From Clostridiales bacterium (GTDB taxonomy: Bacteria; Bacillota; Clostridia; Saccharofermentanales; Saccharofermentanaceae), in NCBI GenBank assembly GCA_017427465.1, contig JAFRST010000027.1, positions 124,001 to 188,000 of the forward strand: 64,000 nt of DNA, in the 5' to 3' direction. The notes under the pieces were generated by a model, which was given only the letters and a program-made list of their open reading frames with translations, made no database searches and was not told the origin of the DNA. Shown in pieces: positions 43,773-53,192 of this stretch. How positions within the stretch are numbered: position 1 is the stretch's first letter; every line of letters starts with the position of its first letter. The translations under genes and the position numbers were made by a program.

Positions 43773-45587
43773 ATGAGTGAAAGCTATAGAAAATACATAA
43801 GAAATTTCTGCATTATCGCCCACATCGATCACGGTAAGTCTACTTTGGCTGACCGTCTTATCGAGCATACTCATGTTAGAGAAAAGCGTGAGATGACAGA
43901 CCAGATCCTGGATAACATGGATATCGAGCGTGAGCGCGGTATCACGATCAAGTCACAGGCTGTAAGACTGCCTTATGAGGCTTCAGACGGTAACACATAT
44001 TTACTTAACCTCATAGACACTCCCGGCCATGTAGACTTTAACTATGAGGTCTCAAGGTCACTTGCTGCCTGCGACGGCGCTGTGCTTGTCGTAGATGCTT
44101 CACAGGGCGTTGAGGCACAGACACTTGCCAACGTTTATCTTGCAGTCGATGCAGACCTGGAAGTGCTTCCGGTCATCAACAAGATCGATCTTCCTTCCGC
44201 AAGGCCTGAAGAGGTCCGTCAGGAGATCGAAGATGACATCGGAATCGATGCTTCTTATGCTCCCTGTATCTCAGCGAAAAGTGACATCAACATCGATGAA
44301 GTTTTAGAAAAGATAGTCGAGTATCTTCCTGCTCCCGAAGGCGATGAGAATGAGCCTCTGGCAGCTCTTGTTTTCGATTCCAAATACGATTCATACAAAG
44401 GCGTTATCGTCAGCGTTAGAGTCAAGAACGGCACCGTAAAGACCGGTGACCGCATTAAGATGATGCACTCCGGAAAAGAGTTTACGGTAACCGAGCTCGG
44501 TATGTTCCATCCCGGTGAGCTTGTCCCGACGGAATCCTTAAGAGCAGGTGAGGTAGGCTATATCTGCGCTTCCATCAAGAACGTAAGAGACACAGCCCCG
44601 GGCGATACGGTAACGCTTGCGGATAACCCTGCATCAGAGCCTCTGATAGGATACAAGGGTATCCAGCAGATGGTATTCTGCGGAATGTATCCCGTCGACG
44701 GCGCAAGATACGGTGACCTTAAGGATGCGCTCGAGAAGTTAAGACTTAACGATGCAGCGCTCTCTTTTGACGCTGAGACTTCTGCCGCACTGGGCTTCGG
44801 ATTCAGATGCGGATTCTTGGGACTTCTTCACTACGAAGTAATCCAGGAAAGACTTGAGAGAGAATTCAATCTCGATCTCATCAGCACGGCGCCTTCCGTT
44901 ATCTACAAGATCTATCTTACGGACGGCACAGTCGTTGACTGTTCGAACCCTACCAACATGCCTGATCCGGCGAATATCGATTATATGGAAGAGCCTGTTG
45001 TCAAGGCGACGATAATGCTCCCCAAGGAATATGTAGGAAACATCATGGAGCTCTGCCAGGAGCGTCGCGGTGAATATACAGACATGAAGTATCTTGATGA
45101 GAAGAGAGTAATGCTCCACTACAAGATGCCTTTGAATGAGATCATCTATGACTTTTTCGACGCGCTCAAATCCAGGACAAGAGGCTATGCTTCACTGGAC
45201 TATGAACCTGCCGGTTATCAGAGATCCAAGCTCGTTAAACTCGATATCCTTCTTAACGGAGATATCGTTGATGCGCTGTCATTTATCGTTCATGCCGATA
45301 AGGCATATTCCCGCGGAAGAAGGATGTGCGAGAAGCTTAAGGAGAACATCCCGAGACAGCAGTTCGAAGTGCCCGTCCAGGCAGCGATCGGCGGCAAGAT
45401 CATTGCAAGAGAGACTATCAAGGCATACCGCAAGGATGTTACCTCCAAGTGCTACGGCGGTGATATCTCGCGTAAGAAGAAGCTCCTCGAGAAGCAGAAG
45501 GAAGGTAAGAAGCGAATGAGGCAGGTAGGCTCCGTTGAGGTGCCTCAGGAAGCCTTCATGAGCGTATTGAAGCTCGACGAAGAGTAA
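43773..45587 (+). CDS. lepA: Translation elongation factor 4 (LepA)
   Basis: 604 residues. GTPase with [13 protein letters not shown] (P-loop), [12 protein letters not shown] (switch I), [16 protein letters not shown] and SAKSDIN, plus LepA-specific C-terminal domain ending in [21 protein letters not shown] (split by the motif boundary here). Back-translocates ribosomes. It follows lepB by 15 nt, as in many bacteria. Confidence 0.97.
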   Translation: MSESYRKYIRNFCIIAHIDHGKSTLADRLIEHTHVREKREMTDQILDNMDIERERGITIKSQAVRLPYEASDGNTYLLNLIDTPGHVDFNYEVSRSLAACDGAVLVVDASQGVEAQTLANVYLAVDADLEVLPVINKIDLPSARPEEVRQEIEDDIGIDASYAPCISAKSDINIDEVLEKIVEYLPAPEGDENEPLAALVFDSKYDSYKGVIVSVRVKNGTVKTGDRIKMMHSGKEFTVTELGMFHPGELVPTESLRAGEVGYICASIKNVRDTAPGDTVTLADNPASEPLIGYKGIQQMVFCGMYPVDGARYGDLKDALEKLRLNDAALSFDAETSAALGFGFRCGFLGLLHYEVIQERLEREFNLDLISTAPSVIYKIYLTDGTVVDCSNPTNMPDPANIDYMEEPVVKATIMLPKEYVGNIMELCQERRGEYTDMKYLDEKRVMLHYKMPLNEIIYDFFDALKSRTRGYASLDYEPAGYQRSKLVKLDILLNGDIVDALSFIVHADKAYSRGRRMCEKLKENIPRQQFEVPVQAAIGGKIIARETIKAYRKDVTSKCYGGDISRKKKLLEKQKEGKKRMRQVGSVEVPQEAFMSVLKLDEE

Positions 45588-45632
45588 TATTCAGACTGTT
45601 TACCTTTTACCGGGATTACAAAGGACAAACAT

Positions 45633-46385
45633 ATGAAGGCTTTTATTCTTTGGCATTCACATGAAGAGCACGATGATTACGGAATCCACGATGAGGTAAA
45701 GCTCCTCGGCGTATTTTCCACGCTCGAAAAAGCCAATGAGAGCATCGATGTGTTCAAGGACAAGGAAGGCTTCAAAGATTATCCTCTTGACTGTTTTACT
45801 GTCGAAGAAAGAGACATGGACATTCCCAACAGGACCTGGACAGAAGGATTTGTTTCTGTCAGGTATGCGGGAAGTGATGTCGTTATACGTCCTGTCAAAG
45901 CTGATGATGACAGGGAAGAGATAAGCAATATTTTCGAGCAAAGCTGGAAGAAGGCATACGAAGGCATAGTGCCTGAAGAATATATGTCCTCGATACCTGC
46001 CGGAAAATGGGCCGGCAATATCGATGATTCTGATTGGAAGCATATCGTATGCGAACTCGACGGCAAGCTGATAGGTACAGCGAGCGTCTGCCGTTCCAGG
46101 TTTGAAGACTATCCTGATGCAGGAGAGATCGTGTCTATCTATATGCTTCCCGAATATACCGGCAAAGGATACGGCAAGATGCTCCTTATGGAGGCTTCCA
46201 AAGTCCTTAAGTATTACGGTTTTAACGAGATTTTTCTGTGGGTGTTAGAGGATAATAAGAATGCAAGGCAATTCTATGAATCGCAGGGATTTACTTTGGC
46301 GGACGGAACGCTGGAACTTACCATTTGCGGCAAACCGCTTAAGGAAGTCCGTTATGTTAAGAAAACGGTGAGTGTTGAATTATGA
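45633..46385 (+). CDS. GNAT acetyltransferase with an N-terminal accessory domain
   Basis: 250 residues. Residues 1-75 form a small alpha/beta domain (MKAFILWHSHEEHDDYGIHDE) similar to short domains of unknown function. Residues about 83-245 are a GNAT fold with the acetyl-CoA P-loop (YMLPEYTGKGYGKMLLMEA) and the C-terminal LWVLEDNKNARQFYESQGF. Substrate unknown. The last 4 nt overlap the next gene (ATGA), so it is co-translated with the acyltransferase. Confidence 0.87.
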   Translation: MKAFILWHSHEEHDDYGIHDEVKLLGVFSTLEKANESIDVFKDKEGFKDYPLDCFTVEERDMDIPNRTWTEGFVSVRYAGSDVVIRPVKADDDREEISNIFEQSWKKAYEGIVPEEYMSSIPAGKWAGNIDDSDWKHIVCELDGKLIGTASVCRSRFEDYPDAGEIVSIYMLPEYTGKGYGKMLLMEASKVLKYYGFNEIFLWVLEDNKNARQFYESQGFTLADGTLELTICGKPLKEVRYVKKTVSVEL

Positions 46386-47665
46386 AGATCAAGACTAAGA
46401 ACATAAGCTATGACGAAGCTATGGCTCTCCCTTCCTGGGAGCACAAAAAGCCTAAGAAACCGTCCGGCCTTTTGGCAGGTGTAGCGCGTCTTCTGCTTAA
46501 CGGCGAGCTTAAAAAAGTTGATTTCACGTACGATCAGATCGACATGGATAAAGCTGGTGACGGCCCCTGGATGATACTGATGAATCACTGCAGCTTTACT
46601 GATCTTTCCATAGCTTTTAAAGTTCTTAAAGGCCATCCGTTCAGTATCGTCTGCACATCTGATGCTCTTGTCGGCAAAGAAGGCCTGATGAGATCATTAG
46701 GCTGTATTCCTACCCGTAAATTCGTTTCCGATCTTACGCTTATTTCCGATATGGATCACGCGCTCAATGTTAATAAGGCGAGCGTGCTGATGTATCCGGA
46801 AGCCGGCTATTCTCTTGATGGCACAGGAACAAGAATCCCCAGAAGATTAGGTGTTCTCCTTAAGAAACTTAAGCATCCCGTAGTCATGATCACTACTTAC
46901 GGTGCGTTCACGAGAGATCCTCTTTATAACAATCTTCAGAAGCGCGACGTTAAGGTCAGCTGCACGATGAAGTGCCTTTTTACGCCTGAAGAACTTGCCA
47001 ATACAAAGGTAAGACAGATAGATGAGATACTGGATAAAGAGTTTACGCTCGATTACTTCAAGTGGCAGCAGGACAATAACATCGAGATCGATGAGCCTTT
47101 CAGGGCAGACGGCCTTAACCGTATTCTTTATAAGTGCCCGCACTGCATGAAGGAAGGCGTGACTGAAGGCAAAGGTATCAACTTAACCTGCCGTGAGTGC
47201 GGTGCGGTTTATGAGCTTGACACATTGGGAAGGCTTAAAGGTGTTAATGTCGAGCCGAAGTTTACTCATATTCCAGATTGGTTCAGATGGGAAAGAGAGC
47301 AGATCAAAGAATATATTTCTAACGGAACATACTCCCTTGATGTGCCTTGCGATATAGCGATATTAAAGGATTCCAAGGCGCTTTATATGGTTGGAACAGG
47401 AAAGCTTCACCACGATAACAACGGCTTTGTTCTTGACGGGTGCGACGGCAAACTTCATTACGAGCAGGCACCGAGCGCTTCTTACAGCGTTAACTCCGAT
47501 TATTTCTGGTATGAGATCGGAGACATCGTGTCGATCGGTACGAATGACTGCCTTTATTTCTGCTTCCCGAAAGAAGGAGATATCGTCGCGAAGACAAGAC
47601 TGGCCGCGGAAGAATTATATAAGCTTTCCAAAGGTAAGACATCGTCTGAGAAAGACAGCGAATAG
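46382..47665 (+). CDS. PlsC-like acyltransferase with zinc ribbon
   Basis: 427 residues, no clear signal peptide. The N-terminal half has the lysophosphatidic-acid acyltransferase motif NHCSFTD (NHxxxxD) and a MYPEAGYS segment (the EGT-like box is replaced by EAG). The C-terminal half has a zinc ribbon, CPHC-x(n)-CREC, and a beta-rich domain of unknown type. It probably transfers acyl groups to a lipid or lysophospholipid. It overlaps the GNAT gene by 4 nt. The zinc ribbon in a PlsC-like protein is unusual. Confidence 0.78.
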   Translation: MKIKTKNISYDEAMALPSWEHKKPKKPSGLLAGVARLLLNGELKKVDFTYDQIDMDKAGDGPWMILMNHCSFTDLSIAFKVLKGHPFSIVCTSDALVGKEGLMRSLGCIPTRKFVSDLTLISDMDHALNVNKASVLMYPEAGYSLDGTGTRIPRRLGVLLKKLKHPVVMITTYGAFTRDPLYNNLQKRDVKVSCTMKCLFTPEELANTKVRQIDEILDKEFTLDYFKWQQDNNIEIDEPFRADGLNRILYKCPHCMKEGVTEGKGINLTCRECGAVYELDTLGRLKGVNVEPKFTHIPDWFRWEREQIKEYISNGTYSLDVPCDIAILKDSKALYMVGTGKLHHDNNGFVLDGCDGKLHYEQAPSASYSVNSDYFWYEIGDIVSIGTNDCLYFCFPKEGDIVAKTRLAAEELYKLSKGKTSSEKDSE

Positions 47666-47699
47666 AAAGCTTAGCAGGGGAATATAGGAGGAAAGAAAA

Positions 47700-48185
47700 A
47701 TGCTGATCAAGGATGTAAAAGGCAACGAATTATTAGATCTGATCAAAGCAGATGAAGAAAAAGCGGATGAGTTTTATTCTCCGATAACGCACTGCCTGGC
47801 GGTAGTAAAGGCAGGCGACGATTATCTGCTCGGCTGGAATAAGTACCGTCAGGAATGGGAGATCTTCGGAGGCTGCAGGGAAGAAGGCGAGACACTTCGC
47901 ACATGCGTGGGCAGAGAGTTAGAAGAAGAACTCGGCATCAAAGATACCAAGTTCACTTTCCTCGGCCTGATGCATCTCCATCTTGCTCCCGGATACTTTA
48001 ACCCCGAGTGGCACAACGAATACGGCGGATTATACGGCATAACGATCCCCGCTGATGCTGTTAAAGAAATTGAAGCTTTCAGGACAGATAAAGAGGAAGT
48101 CGAGAAGCTGGCTTTCTATAGTGATGTAAAAGGCAAGGACAAGATCGCTGTTATTGATGAGTATCTGCTTGAGAGCTGGAAATAA
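47700..48185 (+). CDS. NUDIX hydrolase
   Basis: 161 residues. The Nudix box is perfect: GCREEGETLRTCVGRELEEE followed by LGI (Gx5Ex7REUxEExGU). The family hydrolyses nucleoside diphosphates linked to another group. No substrate is predictable. GGAGGAAA lies 7 nt upstream. A hairpin and then a dispersed element (copy 2) follow. Confidence 0.93.
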   Translation: MLIKDVKGNELLDLIKADEEKADEFYSPITHCLAVVKAGDDYLLGWNKYRQEWEIFGGCREEGETLRTCVGRELEEELGIKDTKFTFLGLMHLHLAPGYFNPEWHNEYGGLYGITIPADAVKEIEAFRTDKEEVEKLAFYSDVKGKDKIAVIDEYLLESWK

Positions 48186-48206
48186 ATCACATTATTGCAA
48201 CTAAAC

Positions 48207-48228
48207 AGGCTGCCTTAACTGGCAGCCT
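48207..48228 (+). terminator. Hairpin after NUDIX gene
   Basis: Perfect 8-bp stem AGGCTGCC/GGCAGCCT with TTAACT loop, followed by ATATTTAATTATT rather than a solid T-tract, so possibly a weak terminator. Confidence 0.6.
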
Positions 48229-48247
48229 ATATTTAATTATTGTTGAG

Positions 48248-48319
48248 AGAAAAGTTTATTCCGAGGCTCTTTCCGCACAAGCGAAGCGCGGAGGACTTTG
48301 AGCCGAGGAAAACTTTTCT
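48248..48319 (-). repeat. Dispersed hairpin element, copy 2
   Basis: The core reads, on the minus strand, GTCCTCCGC - GCTTCGC - TTGT - GCGGAA. Inner stem TCCGC/GCGGA; GCGAAGC mini-hairpin. Outer arms are different from copy 1 but pair: AGAAAAGTTT with AAACTTTTCT and GGCTC with GAGCC. The right arm overlaps the stop codon of the zinc-ribbon protein gene. Same orientation relative to that gene as copy 1 has to prmA. Confidence 0.85.
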
Positions 48320-49904
48320 ATCTTAGCATCTGACGGTTCAAGCCCTGCTTCTCGAAGTCTGTAGCATCTTCACGCTCTTCGGGCTCTTCAACTTCAGGAG
48401 CGGCAGTCTTGAAGTCATATGTTTCTTCTGCGCCATATTTCCAGCCTGTCTCAAGAGAGACGAAGTCTTTTGTAGTCTCGTAAGCAACGATAGGAAAGCT
48501 CGTATCGTAATAAAGCTCAACGCCGGGTTCAGCTGCAATATCGTGGCTGCTTGTCTGCGAGAGCGCCTCAAGATCTTTCTTTTCTCTGTTCCTTAAGACC
48601 TTAGGAAGAATCTCGGCACCTACATACATCGCAAGGCCTAATGTAAGACCTACAAGGATGCATTCAAACGGGTGATCGACGATAAATCCCATGAATTCCA
48701 GGTCTCTGGAGAAAGATGCAAAGAAACGGAGTATTACTATGGCCAGCACAGGGATCAGATAGAGGCAGGCGCGAAGTCCCATGTTCCAGCTGACTGCTTC
48801 CATCCTTGCTTTGCGGCCAGTGCGCTCGATGGTCTCCCATCCCTTTGCGAACGGGAACTCACCGGAGACTTTTCCGGTCTGTCCGTTTACGATGTACTGG
48901 TATCTTATGCCGTCGTATTCAATGCTTAAGAACCAGCAGGGAAGGAGTGCGTACTTGATATCCTGGTTGTTATATCTTGTCATGCTCATGTCAGCATTAG
49001 GAACGAAGTCGTCAAAGCCGAAATCAACCTCATCACAGACTTTGAGTGAATACTTGTCCAGGCGCTTATAGATACGGTCTGTCATGTCGAGCGGGAGCTC
49101 GTCGTACTTCTCTGCAAAGAAGCCCTGAAGGTACTCCGGCCTGAACTTTACGAGTTCTGAATAGTCGAACGGCTCTGCAGCGGCATAGAGACGGTTTGCG
49201 ATATTTTTCTCGCCGTCGAAAGGCACATTCTTCAATCTGAACTTAACCTTGCCGTATGTGAGCTTGGAATAGTTGCCGACCGTCGACATATGCTGGTCAG
49301 AGTAGGCGGAGTCGACCATCTTACCCATGTTGCCCTGACCTGCTACATTGACTTCTACCTCTGTGGAGATGATCCATGTGGGAACATATAGGCCGGTCAT
49401 CTTCGATAAGATCTTCTTGGACTTGAAGTCCTTTGGAAGGTGGCTGATCTTGGCACAATGCTCCTCGAAAAGGCTTATTGCCTTTTCCTTGTCGAATTTG
49501 AAGGGAATGATGTAGTCCGGTTTAAACTCACGCGAAAGCCTTCTTGTTACGAGTGCAGGCGAACCGCAGAAAGCGCAGAATGTTGAAGCCGTATTTTTAT
49601 CGGTGACGATCTGCGCACCGCATGAGTTGCAGACTATCTCCTGACGGCTCTCGTCGTCTCTGCTTACCTCGATGGTTCCGTCGTACTCTTTCTCGGGATT
49701 TGCATAGCCGAATGAACCGACTTTGTCGAGCGTCTCAGGATCGAAGAGACCGCCGCAGTTTCTGCAGATCATTGCTCCGTGCTGCGATTCGAAAATAAGA
49801 TTCGACGCGCAGTTCGGACATTTGTAAGAGTTTGCCGAGAATGTCTTGATTTTGGATGAACCAAAACCACCCGCAGTACTTGCAGGATTGTCCCAAATAG
49901 CCAT
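48318..49904 (-). CDS. TFIIB-type zinc-ribbon membrane protein
   Basis: 528 residues. Two N-terminal zinc ribbons (CPNC...CRNC and CNSC...CAFC), then a long alpha/beta domain common in Clostridia, and two membrane helices (about 373-393 and 408-430) before an acidic C-terminus. It resembles the proteins annotated TFIIB-type zinc ribbon-containing protein; no function has been established. Start ATG with GAGGGG upstream. Not a transcription factor by context. Confidence 0.75.
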   Translation of the reverse strand: MAIWDNPASTAGGFGSSKIKTFSANSYKCPNCASNLIFESQHGAMICRNCGGLFDPETLDKVGSFGYANPEKEYDGTIEVSRDDESRQEIVCNSCGAQIVTDKNTASTFCAFCGSPALVTRRLSREFKPDYIIPFKFDKEKAISLFEEHCAKISHLPKDFKSKKILSKMTGLYVPTWIISTEVEVNVAGQGNMGKMVDSAYSDQHMSTVGNYSKLTYGKVKFRLKNVPFDGEKNIANRLYAAAEPFDYSELVKFRPEYLQGFFAEKYDELPLDMTDRIYKRLDKYSLKVCDEVDFGFDDFVPNADMSMTRYNNQDIKYALLPCWFLSIEYDGIRYQYIVNGQTGKVSGEFPFAKGWETIERTGRKARMEAVSWNMGLRACLYLIPVLAIVILRFFASFSRDLEFMGFIVDHPFECILVGLTLGLAMYVGAEILPKVLRNREKKDLEALSQTSSHDIAAEPGVELYYDTSFPIVAYETTKDFVSLETGWKYGAEETYDFKTAAPEVEEPEEREDATDFEKQGLNRQMLR

Positions 49905-49974
49905 AAAATTCTACCCCTCTTTTTAGTTTCTTCTTATTCCTGAAAATAACTATACAATAATGCTCAAATTCTTG

Positions 49975-50679
49975 TCAATGATAATTGATATTCAAAACTT
50001 TCTTCCAAATTATTATTAGTAACACTGCAACTACGCCTGCTGCGAGCACAGAGATCTGTCCCGGAGCAATCAGGGAACCGTCATGATAATATTTCAGATA
50101 CTCAAGTAAGAATCTCACAGGGATCGTTACAGCAATGATCAGAATTACTGCTGTTACTTTGTTCTTCATTTTGAGGACCAGAATCAGTGAAAAGACGAAT
50201 ATAAGTAAAAAAGCGATCATATCAATGATCTGGGCAGGAAAGTACGAGCCATGTTCTGATCCGTGGTAAATGACGGCAAATGGCCCGTGATATTCTTTCC
50301 CGTGACAGCAGCCTGCAAAAAGGCAACCGAGTTTTGCAAGTCCGTACATCAGAGGCGCCGAAGCAACGTATGAGGCCATGACGCAGTCGGATTTGTCCTT
50401 GAAGATGAGCCCCGAGATAAGTACTCCCAATACCATTCCGCAAGCTGCTCCTAACCCGGAAAAACCTATTGTGATTCCGCCTTCAGTGAACTTTGTGCTG
50501 ATCATCAGGGATATTACCAAAGTGCAGATAAATGTAAGCAGAGAGGTGAATCCCACAGTCTTTTTATCGACCTTGAATCTGCGCATCAGAAAAGCCGCCA
50601 GGCCAAATCCGATAAACACCGAAGCTATGACGACCGGGGTGTATGGAGAACGCGTGAATGCGGGAATATTAAAAACCAT
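49975..50679 (-). CDS. Lgt-family membrane protein (divergent)
   Basis: 234 residues, about seven membrane helices. It matches the prolipoprotein diacylglyceryl transferase family (LGCLFAGCCHG; FPAQIID) but the key Arg of the GR-I/L-G motif is Lys here (LAKLGC), unlike the true lgt at 52032-52880. It may be a paralogue with a changed acceptor or an inactive copy. It starts 8 nt past the stop of the next upstream gene on the minus strand; no strong Shine-Dalgarno. Confidence 0.75.
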   Translation of the reverse strand: MVFNIPAFTRSPYTPVVIASVFIGFGLAAFLMRRFKVDKKTVGFTSLLTFICTLVISLMISTKFTEGGITIGFSGLGAACGMVLGVLISGLIFKDKSDCVMASYVASAPLMYGLAKLGCLFAGCCHGKEYHGPFAVIYHGSEHGSYFPAQIIDMIAFLLIFVFSLILVLKMKNKVTAVILIIAVTIPVRFLLEYLKYYHDGSLIAPGQISVLAAGVVAVLLIIIWKKVLNINYH

Positions 50680-50686
50680 CTTCAGA

Positions 50687-51310
50687 TCAGCAGCTTCTGA
50701 CTAACGTAGCGCACATAGCGATAAGAAGGAGCGTTCCGATGATACCTATTGACAGGATTCCGATGTAGACCCACATCAGGACCTTGGCAAAAACACTCTC
50801 CGAATACTTAGCTCTTGCGACGATCATCAATACCCATGAAGCGATATATGTACCGCCCATTGCATATAGGAGGATCTGGGCTTCTACTGCGGCGGGACTA
50901 ACATTTGAACCGCTGTATGACGATGAACTGCCTATTAAAGCCTCCATGACACCCATCAATATATAAGGTGCGATTTGCAGGATAAGCGAGATGACGCAAA
51001 GAACGGTAGCCTTCTTCTTCCTTGCGGCTCTTTCATCGGGCGGAAGAAGATCTATGGGCCTTAAAGGCTTCTGGGGAGCGGCCGGCTGCTGATATACCGG
51101 TTGTTGATATACAGGTTGCTGATATACAGGTTGCTGGTATACCGGCTGCTGATAAGGAGCTTGCTGGTACGGAGGCTGCTGGTAAACCGGTTGCTGATAC
51201 TGCGGCTGTTGATACGGCTGCTGATATTGAGGCTGATACTGTTGGGGATCCTGAGCCTGCTGAGGCTGATAGTTTTGTCTGTCGTTGAAAATATTGTTAT
51301 TGTTATCCAT
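50687..51310 (-). CDS. Gln/Tyr/Pro-repeat membrane protein
   Basis: 207 residues. Residues 1-75 are Gln/Tyr/Pro-rich with about twelve imperfect pentapeptide repeats of YQQPV type; residues 95-205 contain three hydrophobic helices. Similar disordered-tail membrane proteins are common in Clostridia (DUF4190-like), function unknown. GGGGATC precedes the ATG. An extended -10 (51358-51350) is upstream. Confidence 0.7.
   Translation of the reverse strand: MDNNNNIFNDRQNYQPQQAQDPQQYQPQYQQPYQQPQYQQPVYQQPPYQQAPYQQPVYQQPVYQQPVYQQPVYQQPAAPQKPLRPIDLLPPDERAARKKKATVLCVISLILQIAPYILMGVMEALIGSSSSYSGSNVSPAAVEAQILLYAMGGTYIASWVLMIVARAKYSESVFAKVLMWVYIGILSIGIIGTLLLIAMCATLVRSC
51084..51250 (-). repeat. Coding tandem repeat (15-nt units)
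   Basis: Degenerate 15-nt units reading TGATATACAGGTTGC on the + strand, encoding the YQQPV pentapeptides of the minus-strand protein. Copy number can vary by slippage. Confidence 0.7.
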
Positions 51311-51349
51311 CTGTTGATCCCCTTTCGATCAGATGAAGAATTATTTTGT

Positions 51350-51358
51350 ATTTTAACA
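51350..51358 (-). promoter_or_regulatory. Extended -10 for the Gln/Tyr/Pro-repeat gene
   Basis: Minus strand TGTTAAAAT, TGn plus TAAAAT, about 40 nt upstream of the ATG. Confidence 0.45.
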
Positions 51359-51527
51359 TAAGAAACAAAAACATTCAGTTGCCGTTGAAATATCGTATAA
51401 ACACGCGAAACACTTGAAAAATAAGGCTTTGAGGCTTAATATATCCGACAGATTCCATATTGAATTACGACTTGTTAAATTATATTTGTCATATTAACGA
51501 ATTTGTTACATTTTTCGTTTTAACGTC

Positions 51528-51555
51528 TTTACAACTTTTCGCACAATAGTATAAT
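51528..51555 (+). promoter_or_regulatory. Promoter of the small membrane protein gene
   Basis: TTTACA, 16 nt, TATAAT; the ATG is 51 nt downstream with AGGAGG. Confidence 0.65.
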
Positions 51556-51605
51556 CGGAAACAGCGATAGGAGTTTCTAACGCATTACATTTTTAGGAGG
51601 TTGTT

Positions 51606-51956
51606 ATGGACACAACAAAGAGTCAGCAGATGACAGGTCTTATCCTTGGTATCATCTCAGTAGCATTGCCGATCGTTGCAGGCATTATCGCTGATAACGC
51701 TTCTAGCATTGGCGTTGTTGTAGTTGTAATCATCATGTGCTTAGCAGCTTTGGTTCTCGGTATCATCGGTATCGTTAAGTCTGCTGGTGCTATGAAGGCA
51801 GCTGGTGCAGCAGGAGAGAATAAGGTTGTTTCTATCATCGGTCTTATTATTTCTATCATCGGTACAGTTTACTCTGCAATCGATTTCTTCGCAGTTGGTA
51901 TCTGCGTAGCTTGCGTTCTTTGCGCAGCAGGCAGTATCGCTTCTCAGTTGGGCTAA
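51606..51956 (+). CDS. Small tetra-helix membrane protein
   Basis: 116 residues, strongly hydrophobic, three to four helices (ILGIISVALPIVAGIIA; VVVVVIIMCLAALVLGIIGI; IIGLIISIIGTVYSAI; FFAVGICVACVLCAAG). No known motif. Unknown function. It has a strong AGGAGG site, its own promoter, and a perfect hairpin terminator, so it is monocistronic and probably well expressed. Confidence 0.75.
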   Translation: MDTTKSQQMTGLILGIISVALPIVAGIIADNASSIGVVVVVIIMCLAALVLGIIGIVKSAGAMKAAGAAGENKVVSIIGLIISIIGTVYSAIDFFAVGICVACVLCAAGSIASQLG

Positions 51957-51978
51957 TTTAGATTTCAACTTAGACAAG

Positions 51979-52013
51979 AGAAAGTTGCTTTGTCATAAAG
52001 CAACTTTCTTTAT
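51979..52013 (+). terminator. Terminator after the small membrane protein
   Basis: A perfect 13-bp hairpin (AGAAAGTTGCTTT / AAAGCAACTTTCT) with loop GTCAT. Confidence 0.88.
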
Positions 52014-52031
52014 GTTTACAGGGATTTTTTT

Positions 52032-52880
52032 ATGTATCCATATGTAATTATCTTCGGAAAAGAAATAGGCACTTACTTTATTTGCACATTGGTCGGAATC
52101 ATAGTGTGCTTCTTCTTTGCGTACTTCTTGGCTAAAAAGAAGGGGCAACTTATAGAGGACCTGATCATAACCGTCGTTTATATTCTTATCGGAATGTTTG
52201 TCGGCGGTCATCTCGTTTACGGCATCACGAACACCTCCAAAATAATCTTTATATTCCAACACATATCGGAATATAATTTCCTGTCGTTTGTAGTTGACTT
52301 TTTCGGCGTGTGCTTTGGCGGCATGGTCTTCTATGGCGGCCTTTTAGGCGGAATAGCTGCAATGTGGCTTGTGTGCAGAACAGGCAAGTATATTCCTTCA
52401 AATATTATGTTCGACATTTGGGCTATATGCGTTCCGTTGTTCCATACATTCGGAAGGATCGGATGCTTCCTTGGCGGCTGCTGCTTCGGAGTAGAGTGCA
52501 AAGTAGGCTTTACGGTTCATGATAACCCTTATAATCCTGCCATCAACGATGTTAACCGCTTCCCGGTTCAGCTGGTTGAAGCAGCCTGCAACCTGATACT
52601 TTTCTTAGTCCTTTATATGCTTTACAGGAAAGGGAAATTCAAAAACAGGCTTCTTATCGTTTATTTCTATATCTATCCGGTAGTCAGATTTACTTTGGAG
52701 TTCTTCAGAGGAGATGAGATAAGAGGATTCCTCTTCGGTCTCTCAACATCCCAGAACATAAGCATTCTGCTGTTCGCGTTTGCCGTGATCTTTACGATCG
52801 TTGATCTTAATAAGAAACGCAAAAACGGCGGCGAACCGGCTGAAGAAGCAAAGCCTGCCGAAGAGCCACAGATGGTATAA
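52032..52880 (+). CDS. lgt: Prolipoprotein diacylglyceryl transferase
   Basis: 282 residues, seven membrane helices. Transfers diacylglyceryl from phosphatidylglycerol to the Cys of lipoproteins. Signature FGRIGCFLGGCCFG with the essential Arg and NRFPVQLVEA; RFTLEFFRGDE near the end. The C-terminus is charged (EEAKPAEEPQ). GGGA lies upstream of the ATG. A terminator follows. It probably modifies the lipoprotein at 31037-32791, among others. Confidence 0.9.
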   Translation: MYPYVIIFGKEIGTYFICTLVGIIVCFFFAYFLAKKKGQLIEDLIITVVYILIGMFVGGHLVYGITNTSKIIFIFQHISEYNFLSFVVDFFGVCFGGMVFYGGLLGGIAAMWLVCRTGKYIPSNIMFDIWAICVPLFHTFGRIGCFLGGCCFGVECKVGFTVHDNPYNPAINDVNRFPVQLVEAACNLILFLVLYMLYRKGKFKNRLLIVYFYIYPVVRFTLEFFRGDEIRGFLFGLSTSQNISILLFAFAVIFTIVDLNKKRKNGGEPAEEAKPAEEPQMV

Positions 52881-52899
52881 GCTTAGATTATTCACAAGC

Positions 52900-52927
52900 A
52901 AAAGACCGGCCGATGCCGGTCTTTTTT
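52900..52927 (+). terminator. Terminator of lgt
   Basis: Perfect 11-bp stem AAAAGACCGGC/GCCGGTCTTTT with CGAT loop, ending in T-run. Confidence 0.9.
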
Positions 52928-52940
52928 ATTCCGTGTCAGC

Positions 52941-53009
52941 ACCAAATTATAAGCCTCGCAATTTTCCGCACAAGCGAAGCGCGGAGGACCTTTTGCGAGG
53001 CTTATATTT

Positions 53010-53013
<4 letters not shown>
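52941..53013 (-). repeat. Dispersed hairpin element, copy 3
   Basis: Core as in copy 2 (minus strand: GTCCTCCGC - GCTTCGC - TTGT - GCGGAA). Outer arms pair over about 20 positions with one mismatch: TATAAGCCTCGCAA with TTGCGAGGCTTATA, extended by ACCAAA with TTTGGT. The right arm contains the CCA end of tRNA-Leu, and further outside TGTCAG (52934-52939) pairs with CTGACA of the tRNA acceptor stem. The core and arms are oriented as a 3' tail of the tRNA gene. Confidence 0.85.
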
Positions 53014-53094
<81 letters not shown>

Positions 53095-53106
53095 TTTTCG
53101 CGGAAC

Positions 53107-53135
53107 ATTATAGCAAAAAAACAAAGAAGTGATAA
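53107..53135 (-). promoter_or_regulatory. Promoter of tRNA-Leu
   Basis: Minus strand TTATCA, 17 nt, TATAAT; the tRNA begins 12 nt downstream. Confidence 0.7.
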
Positions 53136-53192
53136 GATTAACAGGAAGGTTGGGGCGGTCCCTGATTTTATTGACTAAAAGGAGTTGTTTTA

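Noticed and set aside
51022..51361. Plus-strand ORFs opposite the Gln/Tyr/Pro repeats
   Set aside because: They are translations of the tandem repeat in other frames, without a start signal.
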